Positions 53,190 through 63,266 of a DNA stretch of 64,000 bases are shown one piece after another (position 1 is the first letter of the stretch; each line of letters begins with the position of its first letter). The notes beneath the pieces were generated by a model, which saw nothing but the letters and a program-made list of their open reading frames with translations, made no database searches and had not been told where the DNA came from. Made by a program: the position numbers and the translations under genes. Source of the stretch: Malassezia japonica (taxonomy: Eukaryota > Basidiomycota > Malasseziomycetes > Malasseziales > Malasseziaceae); contig NC_083371.1 in assembly GCF_029542785.1 (NCBI RefSeq), forward strand, positions 1,116,001 through 1,180,000, read 5' to 3'.

Positions 53190-55852
53190 ATGGGTAGGTG
53201 ACGCGGCTGACGCAGAACCCTCGTTGCAGAAGGCGCTCTTTGATCGCGTGTATGATAAGCGAAAAGCGGCGGCGCTCGATCTGGAGCGGTACGTGACTAG
53301 GCTGACGCAGGCAAGTGCGCGATTGCGTGTCGCGGGGCGACCGTGCACGCGTCACACAGATTGTGCAGCAGCTCTGCACCTTTCTCACGCAACCGGCGCA
53401 ACAGAATGCCAACGCACGCAACGGCGGTCTGATTGGCCTCGCAGGAATTGGTATCGCGCTCGGACAAGAGATTGCCGCGTACCTCGACCAGTTTATCGAC
53501 CCGGTCCTGGCATGCTTCAGCGACCCGGACCCCAAGACGCGCTACTTTGCATGTGAGTCGTTCTACAACATCGCCAAGGTGTGCAAAGGCGAGATCCTCG
53601 TCTACTTCAACCAGGTATTTGTCGTCCTCGCGCGCCTCGCAGCCGACTCGGAGGTGTCGGTGAAGAACGGCGCGGAGCTGCTCGACCGCCTCTTCAAGGA
53701 TATCGTGTGCGAGGCCGCACCGCACTACGTGTCCGTTTACCAGGACGTGGCACGCGTGCGTGCAAAGCAGGACCAGTCAGCGGGGTATGCGGGAGGGAGC
53801 GACGAACTGAGCGTCGCGCGTGAAAAAGCCGAGCACCAGCGGTATATGCACGAGATCCACGAGCAACACGACGTGCGCAACACGACGATGAACAAGGCAT
53901 TTTCTTTGGCACGCCTCATGCCGCTGCTTGCCGAAAAGATGCAGGTCGTCTCGCCACTCACCCGCAACTATCTCGTGAGCTGGATCGCGGTGCTGGACTC
54001 GGTGCCGGACCTGCAGCTGGTCAGTTACCTCTCCGTCTTTCTCCCTTTTCTGTTCCAGTACCTTGCGGACCCGAACACGGACGTGCGCGTAGCCACCGCC
54101 GAGGTTCTCGCCAACTTTTTGCGCGAGATCCGCGAGGCGGCGCAGCACACTGACCAGACGCCAGCAAACGCACAGGGGGCGCCGGACGTCAAAGAGGAGA
54201 AGAGCAAGCAGGAGAAGGAGGACAAGCCCACTTCCGAAGACGACGACCTCATTTGGATCCACACGCACGGCGTGCGCATCGAGTACGATGCAATTTTTGA
54301 AATTCTTCTCGAGCAGATTGCGAGCAACGACGAAGAGATCCAGGCGACGATCTTTGAGTGGATCACCGAGTTTTTGCACGTCGTCCCTTCGATGGTGATC
54401 CCGTTTACGCCGCGCCTCATTTCGGCGATTCTCCCGTGCCTCGCACACCCCGCGCCTGCGATCCAGACTGCGGCGATCGAGACGAACAAGCAGCTCTTCC
54501 ACGCCATTGAAAAACTGCCGCCGCCGCCCTCGCACGACGACGAGCAGGCGAGCGCGGCACCGGCGCCGGCCGTGTACTCGGATGCAGTCAACTACTTCCA
54601 GACGGCCAACGCCTTGAAGCAGCACCTGCTCGATCAGAACGATAAGACGCGTCTGAACGCGCTCGAGTGGCTCATCATGCTCCACCGCAAGAGCCCGACA
54701 AAGCTCTTCTCGATGGAGGATGGGAGCTTCTCGTTCCTGCTAAAGGTGCTCTCGGACCCCAGCGAAGAGGTGATTCTGTGCGACCTGCGCCTGCTCACGC
54801 AGGTCTGCAGCAAGTCGGACTCGCGCCACTTTAAGCTGTTTATCAAGGATCTCTTGGAGCTCTTCCGCTCGGATCCCAAGCTGCTCGAGACGTGGGGCAG
54901 TCTGATTATCCGTCAGCTCTGCACGTCGCTCGAGACAGAGCGCGTGTTCTGCACGCTCGCCTCCTCGCTCGAATCGTACGACGACCTGGAGTTTGCGAGC
55001 GTCATGGTCCAGAACCTCAACATGATCCTGGTCGCCTCGCCAGAGCTTGCGGCCTTCCGCCGCCGGCTGCGCATGCTCGACCAGAAAGAGAACCAGTCGC
55101 TGTTTGTCGACCTGTACCACTGTTGGTGCCACAATGCCGTGTCGGTCTTTTGCCTGTGCCTCTTGACGCAGGCGTACGAGCACGCATATGATCTGCTGCG
55201 GATCTTTGCCGAGTACGAGGTCTCGCTTACGATGCTCATCCAAATCGACAAGCTCGTCCAGCTCCTCGAATCGCCCATTTTCACGGCGCTTCGCCTGCAG
55301 CTCCTCGAGCCGGAGACGAACCCGTACCTCTTCAAGTGCTTGTACGGTCTCATGATGCTCCTCCCGCAGAGCTCGGCCTTCTCGACGCTACGCAACCGCG
55401 TGCACGCGGTCAACGGCCTCGGTTTCCTCCCGCCGGCCGCACGCACCTCGGCGCCGCCCAACGCACCGGGCCGCAGCCGCGCGCCAAAGGCGGATATCCC
55501 GTGGGCCGATCTCCTAGCCCACTTCCGCAAGGTCCAGGGGCACCACGAGCAGGCGCGCGAACAGAACGCATCGCGCACCGACCCCGCACTCGCAGACGTC
55601 GCAAGCCGCGAGCTCCCGGCGCCCGCAGTGCCGTCAATAGACGCGCCTCCGCTCACGGGCCGCGTCCGCCGCCGCCCGAACGAGCCGGCGCTCTTTTCGG
55701 GCAGCCGCAGCGCCACGACGCCACTCAATACCTCGGCGCGCGGCACGCCGACCGACGAGCACGGGCCGGCGCATGGCCTGCGTGCGCCGTGGGGCGCCAG
55801 TGCATCGCACGAGCGCACATCGCGACCCAACAGCCGTGCGACTCGACAGTAG
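53190..55852 (+). CDS. VAC14: Vac14, scaffold of the PtdIns3P 5-kinase complex
   Basis: Protein of 872 aa from exons 53190-53193 (ATGG, 4 nt), 53216-53288 and 53311-55852, with two 22-nt introns. The joined start MEPSLQKALFDRVYDKRKAAAL and NARNGGLIGLAGIGIALG are diagnostic. HEAT repeats run through the protein, and the region HKSPTKLFSMEDGSFSFLLK to the Cys-rich WCHNAVSVFCLCLL is conserved in Vac14. It assembles Fab1 and Fig4 to make PtdIns(3,5)P2 on the vacuole. The C-terminal 130 residues are Pro/Ser-rich and variable. No other upstream ATG gives this frame. The stop directly abuts the CTNNBL1 stop. Confidence 0.92.
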
Positions 55853-57826
55853 CTATAGACCTTGTACATACGCAAGCAAGGCTTCGAGGATGTCTTGCGT
55901 GCGCATCCCTTCGCCGTCTGAGCCCGCAGCCACCATGGCATCGCCCACATTGTCGCGGTACTCGACCAAGGAGGCGACGAGGGCCGACAGCGGCACATTG
56001 GCGCGTTCGAGCAGCATGCGGATATGCGCTTGAGCCTAGGTCAGTCTCATTACGTACCCCATCGTCTTCCATTAGGAGCCAGGCAAGGAGGTAGTCAATC
56101 AGCTGTAGCGAGTACAGGCCCGATTCGAGGCGGCGCAGGTAGCCGAGCTCGGCGATCTCGTCGTCCTTGAGACCTTGCTCCTTGTACATTTTCAAGTCCT
56201 CGGCGAGGCTGCGCTCAGCGTGCTGGACGCGCGCAGCCATCGTCTCGCGCAGCTCCAGGAGCCGGTCGATCTTGCTAAAGTCTTGCTCGACAAACTTGGA
56301 CAAGACGCGAACGCGCTCGGCACTGTCCGAGGCAAGGTTGTGCAGGAGCGAGGCAATGAGGCCGAGCACATGCTCCATGTCCTGCGCCGTCGTCGCATGT
56401 GCACGTCCTTTCGCGCCGTGCTCGGTCGGGAGCATGAAAATCGCAAAGAGGCTCTTTAGGCCGAGTACCTCGACGAACCGCACGCACTGCGGGCCGCCGT
56501 ACGCTCCCGCGAGGGCGTGGTCCAGCACTTTGAGTGCACGCATACGCGACTGCTTCTTTTCTTTGAGCATGATGACCATCAGCTCGACACCCTCGTCGTT
56601 GAGGAAGCGCTTCTTGTTGGCATCCAGCAAGAGGCACGAGCACAGCGCGTCAAATACATTCTCCATAAACTCGGTCTCTTCCTCGTCCGCGGGGTCGCGC
56701 TTGCGATACGGCGCAAGGATCTTGAGCAGCACGTCGATTCCCCCCTTTTCGCCCAGTACCGCACGGTTCTTCTCGCTATCCTGCAAGAGAATCGCAAGCA
56801 GCTCGCCAGAATACGCGGTGTTCTGGTCGAAACGCGCCGCATACTGCATGCGGTCCAGCAGCCAGGTAAGGAGCGATGTCGAGGACACGAGCTCCTCCGC
56901 CGCGTTGGGCTCAAGTGACACGACATTTTCCAAGACGCTCAAAGTATGGTACACACCTTGAACGTCGCTGTCGTAGTTCTCCAGCGCCGCCGCGTCGTCG
57001 CTCGCCGGCGGCTTGTCGTTGAAGCGCGAGAGATTCGAGACGAGCAGCGCCAAGATCTGGCCTTCGCGCAGCGCCTCGACCAGGCCATGCATCGCCTCCA
57101 AGCCCGGCCGCTGCGCATCCTCACCGGGCTGCGCGTCCGAGTCGAGCACGTCGTCGTCCGTCAGCTCTTCCAACACCTGAATCACGGCCGAGGCAATGTC
57201 GGCGTTTTCGTGCGAAAGGAGCTCAATAAGCGCACTCGCGCCGCCGAGCCGCACAAACTCGGGATAGAGCAAGGCACAGTTGGTCGTCAGCACGACGAGC
57301 CCACGCAGTTCATCGTGCAGATCGGCTTCCGAGGCGATGAAGCGCTGGGGCTCCGTGGGGTATTTGAGGCGCATTGCCTGGTTCTGCTGCATCGCCTTTT
57401 CGAGCTGCAGCATCTGCTTGCGTGTGTCGGCCAGCATGCTTTCTGCCGTCTGGGTCAGGCGCGCAACATACCGCTTCTTCGACCTCGTCGGCACCGTCGC
57501 GGTTCATGATCTGGAGGATGTGCTTCTGCTCCTCGGTCAGGCCACCACCAAAGAAGCGCCCTCCCTCCTCGTCCTCGTCCACAAAGTAGTCTGCGTCGTT
57601 GCCAGGCGCAAAGTCCGCATCGTACTCCTCGTCCTCGCCCTCGTCCTCGACGCGTGCCCGTTTGGCCTGAGCCAATTCGGGCTCAGTGCGCTCTGCCTCT
57701 TCGTCGTCGGGCCGGAGCGACTGGCCAGCGGGCGCATCCCACTTGCGTTTGTTCACCGCGGAGGATGGCAGCGACGGGAGCTGCGTGAGCCAGCGCACCT
57801 ACCTTGAACAACTTTCCGACGTCCAT
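55853..57826 (-). CDS. CTNNBL1: Beta-catenin-like protein 1 (CTNNBL1), spliceosome-associated
   Basis: Protein of 635 aa from exons 57826-57803 (24 nt), 57780-57472, 57449-56058 and 56035-55853, with three 22-nt introns. It has the N-terminal MDVGKLFKLPSLP and a basic KRKW. Then come NCALLYPEFVRLGGASALIELL, LLTWLLDRMQ, QNTAYSGELLAILLQ and FMENVFDALCSCLLLDANKKRF. All match the armadillo-like CTNNBL1 family, which binds the Prp19/CDC5L complex. The acidic FVDEDEEGGRFFGGGLTEEQ segment is also typical. Many yeasts lack this gene; its presence fits an intron-rich genome. Confidence 0.92.
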
Positions 57827-57891
57827 CGTGCGCAACGCGACGAGCTGCATACATAATTCCCCATTTTGCGCACGGCTCGCCACGACCGACG

Positions 57892-58635
57892 ATGAGCGGT
57901 ACGAGCTACAATGCGATGGATCCCAACAGTGATCCCTACGCGCCCTTCTACTATTGGGACGCCCTGAAAGGCAAATGGGAGTTTGACTATGACGGCTACG
58001 CGCGCGCCAACGGCCCCATTGCCCAAACGAGCAGCTTTAATACCCATGTGAATACGAACGAGCTTGCGCAGCAGGAGCAACAAGCGTCAGTGTACGACTA
58101 CGACCCCCATCGCTCTGCGCGCCTTGCGGAGCCGCAGCAGATTGGACAGCTCAAGAAAGGCGAGAAGCGCACCACGGTCCTGCGGCGTGCGGCGGGCAAG
58201 CTGTGGGAGGACCAGACGCTGCTTGAATGGGACCCCGCGCACAAGCGCCTGTTTGTCGGCGACCTCGGCAACGACGTGCACGACGATATGCTCACGCAAG
58301 CCTTTGCAAAATACCCCTCGTTTGTCAAGGCACGCGTCGTGCGCAAGCGCGGCGACGGCAAGACGAAAGGCTATGGGTTTGTGGCTTTCTCGGACCCTGA
58401 GGACTTTCTCAAGGCCTGGAAGGAGATGGACGGCAAGTACATTGGCTCGCGGCCGTGCCGTCTGAAGAAGGCCAACGAGAATGTGGCTCCGGTTGAGATT
58501 GGCGCGCGCAAAGACCGCTTGCTGGCAGCCAATGCCAAGTACGACCACTATCTCTCCAAAGGCAAGATGGGCGGCACCGTCGGCCACAACCTGCGGCGAA
58601 ACGGAGGCATCGGCAAGCCGTACGCAAAAAAGTAG
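57892..58635 (+). CDS. RBM42: RBM42-like RRM protein
   Basis: Single exon of 247 aa. The segment RRAAGKLWEDQTLLEWDPAH directly precedes one RRM, with RNP2 LFVGDLGND and RNP1 KGYGFVAF (residues about 120-200). This arrangement is specific to RBM42, a U4/U6.U5 tri-snRNP-associated protein. The tail is Lys/Gly-rich. The N-terminus contains an aromatic FYYWDALKGKWEFDYDGY stretch. It is divergent from CTNNBL1 with 65 bp between, so two spliceosome-linked genes may share a promoter. Confidence 0.9.
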   Translation: MSGTSYNAMDPNSDPYAPFYYWDALKGKWEFDYDGYARANGPIAQTSSFNTHVNTNELAQQEQQASVYDYDPHRSARLAEPQQIGQLKKGEKRTTVLRRAAGKLWEDQTLLEWDPAHKRLFVGDLGNDVHDDMLTQAFAKYPSFVKARVVRKRGDGKTKGYGFVAFSDPEDFLKAWKEMDGKYIGSRPCRLKKANENVAPVEIGARKDRLLAANAKYDHYLSKGKMGGTVGHNLRRNGGIGKPYAKK

Positions 58636-58670
58636 CTGACCGAAATGCTGTCTATAGCGCTAGAAGATGC

Positions 58671-59243
58671 TTAGATCTTGGTCTCGTTCAGGCCGTCCTT
58701 CCAGAAGATCAGGAAGGGGGTGACACCGTCCTCGCGGTAGTTGAGGAGGGCGACCATGCCATCGGGGTCCATCGACTCGCCGGTGAAGAACTCGTAGTCC
58801 TTGAAGTTGGTGACGATCTTCTTGGCGAACTCGGCGGCCTTCTTCTCGAAGATGGGGACGCGCTCGGGGTTCGACTCCTGGAGCTTGGTCTTGATCGACT
58901 TCATGTAGCTCTTGAGGTAGGTGAGGTACGACTTCTTGTCGAACGAGGTCGACTGGAGACGGAACGAGTGGACAATGTCGATCACCTGCTCAGCACCGTT
59001 CTCGAGGGCCTCGGCCTGCTCCTCGGCGGAGGGGTTGCCACCAATGTCAACGTCACCCTCCTGGACGACGATCATCGAAGCGTCGACCTCGTAGACCACG
59101 TCGTCGACCTCCTTACTAAAGGTTAGCCTACTTCAACACGGCATACTTACAGCTTGAAGCCGTCGGAAACCATCTCATCGTTGCTGATCTTGTCAGTGTA
59201 GAGCTAAGGTCAGCATGCACCGCCATGGCGAACTCACCTTCAT
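58671..59243 (-). CDS. TMA19: Translationally controlled tumour protein (TCTP/Tma19)
   Basis: Protein of 167 aa from exons 59243-59238 (6 nt, Met-Lys), 59203-59151 and 59115-58671, with introns of 34 and 35 nt. The joined MKLYTDKISNDEMVSDGFKL and KEVDDVVYEVDASMIVVQ are the TCTP signatures. YLTYLKSYMKSIKTKLQE and FFTGESMDPDGMVALLNYRE follow. It is an abundant, ribosome-associated small GTPase-fold-like protein. Codons are strongly biased to C-ending forms, as expected for an abundant protein. Its introns are longer than the 22-nt class. Confidence 0.95.
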
Positions 59244-59371
59244 TTTGTCAAAGGGGTGTAGAGAAGGTTGAACCGCGCCGAAGCCGAATTTTTCTCGTGC
59301 GCGGTAGGCTCGGCCGGGGCATGGCACGTGGGCGTCAGACGGCGTCGGCGTCGTGCATTGGCCATTCCAAG

Positions 59372-60280
59372 ATGAGCGCCGGGGGGCTGCTGCCGGCCGC
59401 ACGCACGCGTGCTCTGCGCGATGCACTCGAGCAGTTTTCTCAGGGAATCCAGGATGCATCCAAAAGGCTTCGTGTAGTGTACTCGACGCGCCCAGATTGG
59501 GACGCATTGTCGGGCGAGCGGCACTATGCGGTGCTCGACGCGTCGTTTAACCCTCCCACACGCGCGCACCTCGCCCTCGCATCCATGCCACGCAGCGCGA
59601 CGGATTCCAAGGCGCTGTATGACGCGCATATACTCATTTTCTCTGTGCGCAACGCGGACAAGGGACGGGGCCGCCCGGGCGATGCGAGCCCGCTGCAGCG
59701 CCTCGAGATGATTGAACTACTTGCCAAGCAGCTCGAGAAGGACTTGCCGAAGCCCAATGTCGCCGTCGCACTCGTCGACGAGCCGCTCGTGTTTGCCAAG
59801 TCGACCTTGATTCACGAGACACTCGCCAAGGACGCACCGCTGCATCTCCACTACTTGATGGGCAGCGATACCATCACCCGTGTCTTTCAGCCCAAGTACT
59901 ACGCGTCCGAGGCGCACCTCGCGTCGTCGTGCACCAAGTTCTTTGAGGAGGAACAGTCGGTGATGGTCTGCGCCGAGCGCTCTGCCGAGTCAGTCACTGG
60001 GCATGCCGGGCACCCGGATTGGTCAGGCGACGAGGCACGCTCGGATGAGCTGCGCACGCTCCTCGCCAGTGCCGGGCCGGCACACGACTGGTACAAGCGC
60101 GGTGCGATCCAGCTGCGCCACCTCGATCCGGACGCGGCGCGGCACAGCTCGACGGCCGTGCGCCAATTCCTGCAGGAGGTGCCGACGGGTGACGCGGCGC
60201 GCACGGCCCTGTGTCAAATGGTGCCGGACACGTTGGTGGACTACCTACTCGCTCACAATACGTACAAAAAGTCGGAATGA
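59372..60280 (+). CDS. Nicotinamide-nucleotide adenylyltransferase-like protein
   Basis: Single exon of 302 aa from the ATG at 59372; an in-frame ATG at 59321 would add 17 residues. The nucleotidyltransferase motif is SFNPPTRAHLAL (family (G/S)xFxPxxxxH), with HYLMGSDTITRVF in the middle and SSTAVRQFL (ISSTxxR type) near the end. The pattern resembles the Pof1-type NMN adenylyltransferases of fungi, which make NAD from NMN and ATP. The shorter start is preferred because it has A at -3 and leaves CACGTG (59325-59330) in the promoter. Confidence 0.8.
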   Translation: MSAGGLLPAARTRALRDALEQFSQGIQDASKRLRVVYSTRPDWDALSGERHYAVLDASFNPPTRAHLALASMPRSATDSKALYDAHILIFSVRNADKGRGRPGDASPLQRLEMIELLAKQLEKDLPKPNVAVALVDEPLVFAKSTLIHETLAKDAPLHLHYLMGSDTITRVFQPKYYASEAHLASSCTKFFEEEQSVMVCAERSAESVTGHAGHPDWSGDEARSDELRTLLASAGPAHDWYKRGAIQLRHLDPDAARHSSTAVRQFLQEVPTGDAARTALCQMVPDTLVDYLLAHNTYKKSE

Positions 60281-60297
60281 TTGTTCTATAGTGTACA

Positions 60298-61143
60298 TTA
60301 TACAGTCGACGGCTCGCCCAAGTACTCGTTGCGCAGCGCCGCTTTTTTGGCACGCAGCAAGAAGGTCTCGATGTCTTTGCGTTCCGGGACATCGGGCATG
60401 CGCAGCTCGTTGGCATCGAGTGCATTCAGGTTCGGTGCGACCGTGTCGGGGGTATCATTTGCACGGGGCGCGTGCAGCGTGAGTTTTGTCGGGGGAGCGC
60501 GGGGAATAGCGGGGAGGTCGGTACCCTGAGGAAGCTCGAGCGCGGAAGCAATACGGGCCCAGCCCTGCTCCCAGCCATGGTTTTCCGAGGCGATTTCCTC
60601 GTCGAGCAAGACTCCATCGTCCTCGTCCTCGTTGCCAAAGTAGGCTCCAGTCTGGTTCTGGAAGCGGCGGAACTTTTGCGTACGGTACGACTCGAGCTCC
60701 TCTTCTTGCGCGGCTGTCCGATTAAACATTTCCTTCACACCCGGAAGGTCCTTGGCGCGACCAAAGTACTTGTATCCTCGCGTACCCGGCAGGAGACTGC
60801 CCTCGTCGTCCATGAGGCGCGCGGACGTGTTGATGTAGTTTGCACCACCCAGCGCCATGATGTGCTTCTCCCACATCATCTTTTGGCGGAAAAGCTGGTT
60901 GATGTCATCATTCAGGTCGCGGATCTCGTACTCGTTCAGACCGTAGTCCTGAATCTTGGACACTTTGCGCTCCAAGTCACTCATGACCGAGGCACGCCAC
61001 CTCTCACATTCGCGCAAACTCGTGATTCCATTGGCAACCGTCGGGCGCTTTCCTGGGGTGAATGGCTTCACACCCAGCTCGGCCGCCTGTGCCTGACGGA
61101 AGCGGTACAGCACAGCTTGGGCCTTCTCCTGATTCTGCGCCAT
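60298..61143 (-). CDS. ISY1: Pre-mRNA splicing factor Isy1
   Basis: Single exon of 281 aa. It starts MAQNQEKAQAVLYRFRQAQAAEL and has LRECERWRASVMSDLERKVS, YEIRDLNDDINQLFRQKMMWEKHI and LGGANY, all conserved in ISY1. ISY1 joins the NTC complex, sits close to the catalytic centre and affects first-step fidelity and branch/3' splice site positioning. It lies next to RPL10A, whose start codon is formed by splicing. TCACGTGA at 61186-61193 lies in the shared promoter. Confidence 0.95.
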   Translation of the reverse strand: MAQNQEKAQAVLYRFRQAQAAELGVKPFTPGKRPTVANGITSLRECERWRASVMSDLERKVSKIQDYGLNEYEIRDLNDDINQLFRQKMMWEKHIMALGGANYINTSARLMDDEGSLLPGTRGYKYFGRAKDLPGVKEMFNRTAAQEEELESYRTQKFRRFQNQTGAYFGNEDEDDGVLLDEEIASENHGWEQGWARIASALELPQGTDLPAIPRAPPTKLTLHAPRANDTPDTVAPNLNALDANELRMPDVPERKDIETFLLRAKKAALRNEYLGEPSTV

Positions 61144-61185
61144 GGTGTCGCGGACGGAGTGTGGAGGTGCGTGAGCCGCACATTG

Positions 61186-61193
61186 TCACGTGA
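61186..61193. promoter_or_regulatory. TCACGTGA between ISY1 and RPL10A
   Basis: Perfect palindrome with a CACGTG core in the divergent promoter of ISY1 and the ribosomal protein gene RPL10A, 43 bp from the ISY1 ATG. The same 8-mer occurs upstream of BRO1. A T-rich tract follows on the RPL10A side. Confidence 0.45.
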
Positions 61194-61266
61194 TTTTTTC
61201 TGCTGCGGCAACTACCAAAAAGCCCCTCTGCGACTCCTGCTTCTTTCCACCCGACTTTCTTGCAAA

Positions 61267-61962
61267 AGTGAGTAGCCTTGATTTTTTTTGGGACGAAGCT
61301 AACCATGAACAGTGTCCAAGATCCAAGTGTCAGGCGTGCGGTCCAGTGTCAAGGACCTTATGAAGGGTTCCGAGGAGAAGCGTCGCAACTTTGTTGAGAC
61401 CGTCGAGCTCCAGATCGGTCTCAAGAACTACGACCCCCAGCGTGACAAGCGTTTCAGCGGCACTGTTAAGCTGCCCAACATCCCGCGCCCCCGTATGTCG
61501 CTGTGCATTCTCGCTGATGCCGCCGACGTCGACCGCGCGAAGCTCATCTCGCTCGACTACATGACCGTCGAGGACTTGAAGAAGCTCAACAAGAACAAGA
61601 AGCTTGTCAAGAAGCTCGCCAAGAAGTACGATGCTTTCCTGGCTTCGGAGGCTCTCATCAAGCAGATTCCTCGTCTCCTGGGTCCCGGTCTCTCGAAGGC
61701 CGGCAAGTTCCCTGCCCCCGTCTCGCACGCTGACGATCTGGAGAAGAAGGTGAACGACGTCAAGTCGACCATCAAGTTCCAGCTCAAGAAGGTGCTGTGT
61801 CTCGGTGTGGCCGTCGGCCACGTTGAGATGGGCGAGGACCAGCTCGTTGCCAACATCATGCTGTCGGTCAACTTCCTCATCTCGCTGCTGAAGAAGAACT
61901 GGCAGAACGTCAAGTCGCTGCACATCAAGTCGACTATGGGCAAGCCCCAGCGTCTGTTCTAA
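61267..61962 (+). CDS. RPL10A: 60S ribosomal protein L10A (uL1), start codon split by intron
   Basis: Protein of 216 aa. The family start [17 protein letters not shown] has no genomic ATG. A 45-nt intron (61268-61312; GTGAGT, GCTAAC, CAG) separates the A at 61267 from TG at 61313, so splicing makes the AUG. Then [36 protein letters not shown] and the rest of uL1 follow without a break. Codon use is strongly biased, as in abundant ribosomal proteins. An unspliced ATG at 61304 lies inside the intron in another frame. The convergent neighbour is RPS11 after 511 bp. Confidence 0.94.
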
Positions 61963-62473
61963 GTGTATCGACACTTCAAAATTGCGGCTCTCATTTGTCT
62001 CGGAATAAACCATGGCAGATCGCACGCTTGTACCCAGCCTATGGGTAGGCTTTCTATAGCATAGGTGAGGGGAGCTCTGGACTGAAATGGAGTTGCATCT
62101 TTTTTTATATCTTGTTCGTCTACATAGAGGGGGCATTCGAGTAAGCACTCGCAAGACTGCATCGTGCGAGGCCAAAGAAGAGGTCAGAGAAGGGATCTTG
62201 GGGACGTAGGTCGCAAATGGAACCCCTTCCTGCCACCTCGGCAAGTCCGCCAGCAAGGCCCACCCCCACCCAAGGCACAAGCACTCACTATCCAAGTTCA
62301 CTAGGAGTATAAGTTTCGATTCTGGATTGGTATGGACTATCCTTTCATAGGCGCGGCCTGCGCCACAGACAGACAGGGAAGTATAATGTACCAACAGACC
62401 ACCGGAGCACGGCTCGGGTAATACAAGTCCGCCATCACAGAATCATCTTTTGGGGCCATGCACGTCAAGATAT
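61963..62473. other. Intergenic region between convergent RPL10A and RPS11
   Basis: At 511 bp this is the largest gap in the window. It lies between two ribosomal protein stop codons, so it should hold two 3' UTRs. It is more AT-rich than the neighbours, with a T8 run near 62098. I looked for tRNA T-loop and A/B-box patterns and for snoRNA boxes. I found only a partial TTCGATTC at about 62318, without a matching acceptor stem. No gene is called. Confidence 0.4.
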
Positions 62474-63053
62474 TTAGAAACGGTTGAACGCCTTGGCGCG
62501 CTCAGTGCTCTTGTTCTTGATCACCTTGAGGGTGTTGAAACGCACGGTCTTCGACAGGGGGCGGCACTGGCCTGAAGGTTAGCAAAAAAAGGAAAAGAGG
62601 AGTACGTACCAGCCACGATAATGTCACCGACCTCGACACGGAACGCGGGCGAAACGTGCACGGGAAGGTTCTTGTGGCGCCGCTCGTAACGGTTGTACTT
62701 GGGGACGTAGTGCAGGTACTCCCGGCGGATGATCACGGTGCGGGTCATCTTGGTCGAGACAACCTTGCCGCTCAGCAGACGGCCACGGATCGAGACGAGA
62801 CCAGTCCAGGGGCACTTCTTGTCTGCAACAGTGTTAGTACGCGTTCAAAGAAACAGAAACGGCGCAGTACGCCGTGAGGATACGTACCAATGTAAGTACC
62901 GTTGATGGCAGCGCCGGGGGTCTTGAAGCCCAGACCGACGTCCTTGTACCACCGGCGGGTACGGGTGGTCTTGCGAGCCGCCTTCGAGTTAAGGAAAAGG
63001 GGCTGCTTCTGGAAAGCCTTCTCCGTCTGCACACCGAGCTCCACGTTAGACAT
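62474..63053 (-). CDS. RPS11: 40S ribosomal protein S11 (uS17)
   Basis: Protein of 158 aa from exons 63053-62888, 62822-62610 and 62571-62474, with introns of 65 and 38 nt, among the longest here. It contains [74 protein letters not shown] and ends [17 protein letters not shown]. Both introns have GTACGT donors and CTAAC near the acceptor. Codon bias is strong. It is divergent from RPS12 with two GCACGTGAC elements in the 213-bp shared promoter. Confidence 0.96.
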
Positions 63054-63123
63054 TGTGAGTTGAGAGAACGACGAGCGCCGGCCCCGAAGAAGCAAACGCG
63101 CCGCCAGAAAACTATAGAAAATG

Positions 63124-63152
63124 CACGTGACAAAATAATTTGACGGCACGTG
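63124..63152. promoter_or_regulatory. Two GCACGTGAC elements in the RPS11/RPS12 promoter
   Basis: CACGTG occurs at 63124-63129 and 63147-63152, 23 bp apart and in the same orientation with an identical GCACGTGAC context. They sit in the divergent promoter of two 40S protein genes. A bHLH factor such as Cbf1 is the likely binder by analogy with other fungi. Confidence 0.5.
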
Positions 63153-63266
63153 ACGGACACCTTCTGGCCGGCGTCGGTCGCCTGGACTCTTCCTTACCCC
63201 TGAGCTGAGTCGGATCTGCCTTGCGGACCTTTCGAAGAAGCGCTCACTTAACTTTTAAAACTAATC

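Noticed and set aside
61963..62473. Possible tRNA or snoRNA in the 511-bp convergent gap
   Set aside because: Only a partial T-loop-like TTCGATTC was found; no acceptor stem, A box or C/D box arrangement could be drawn.
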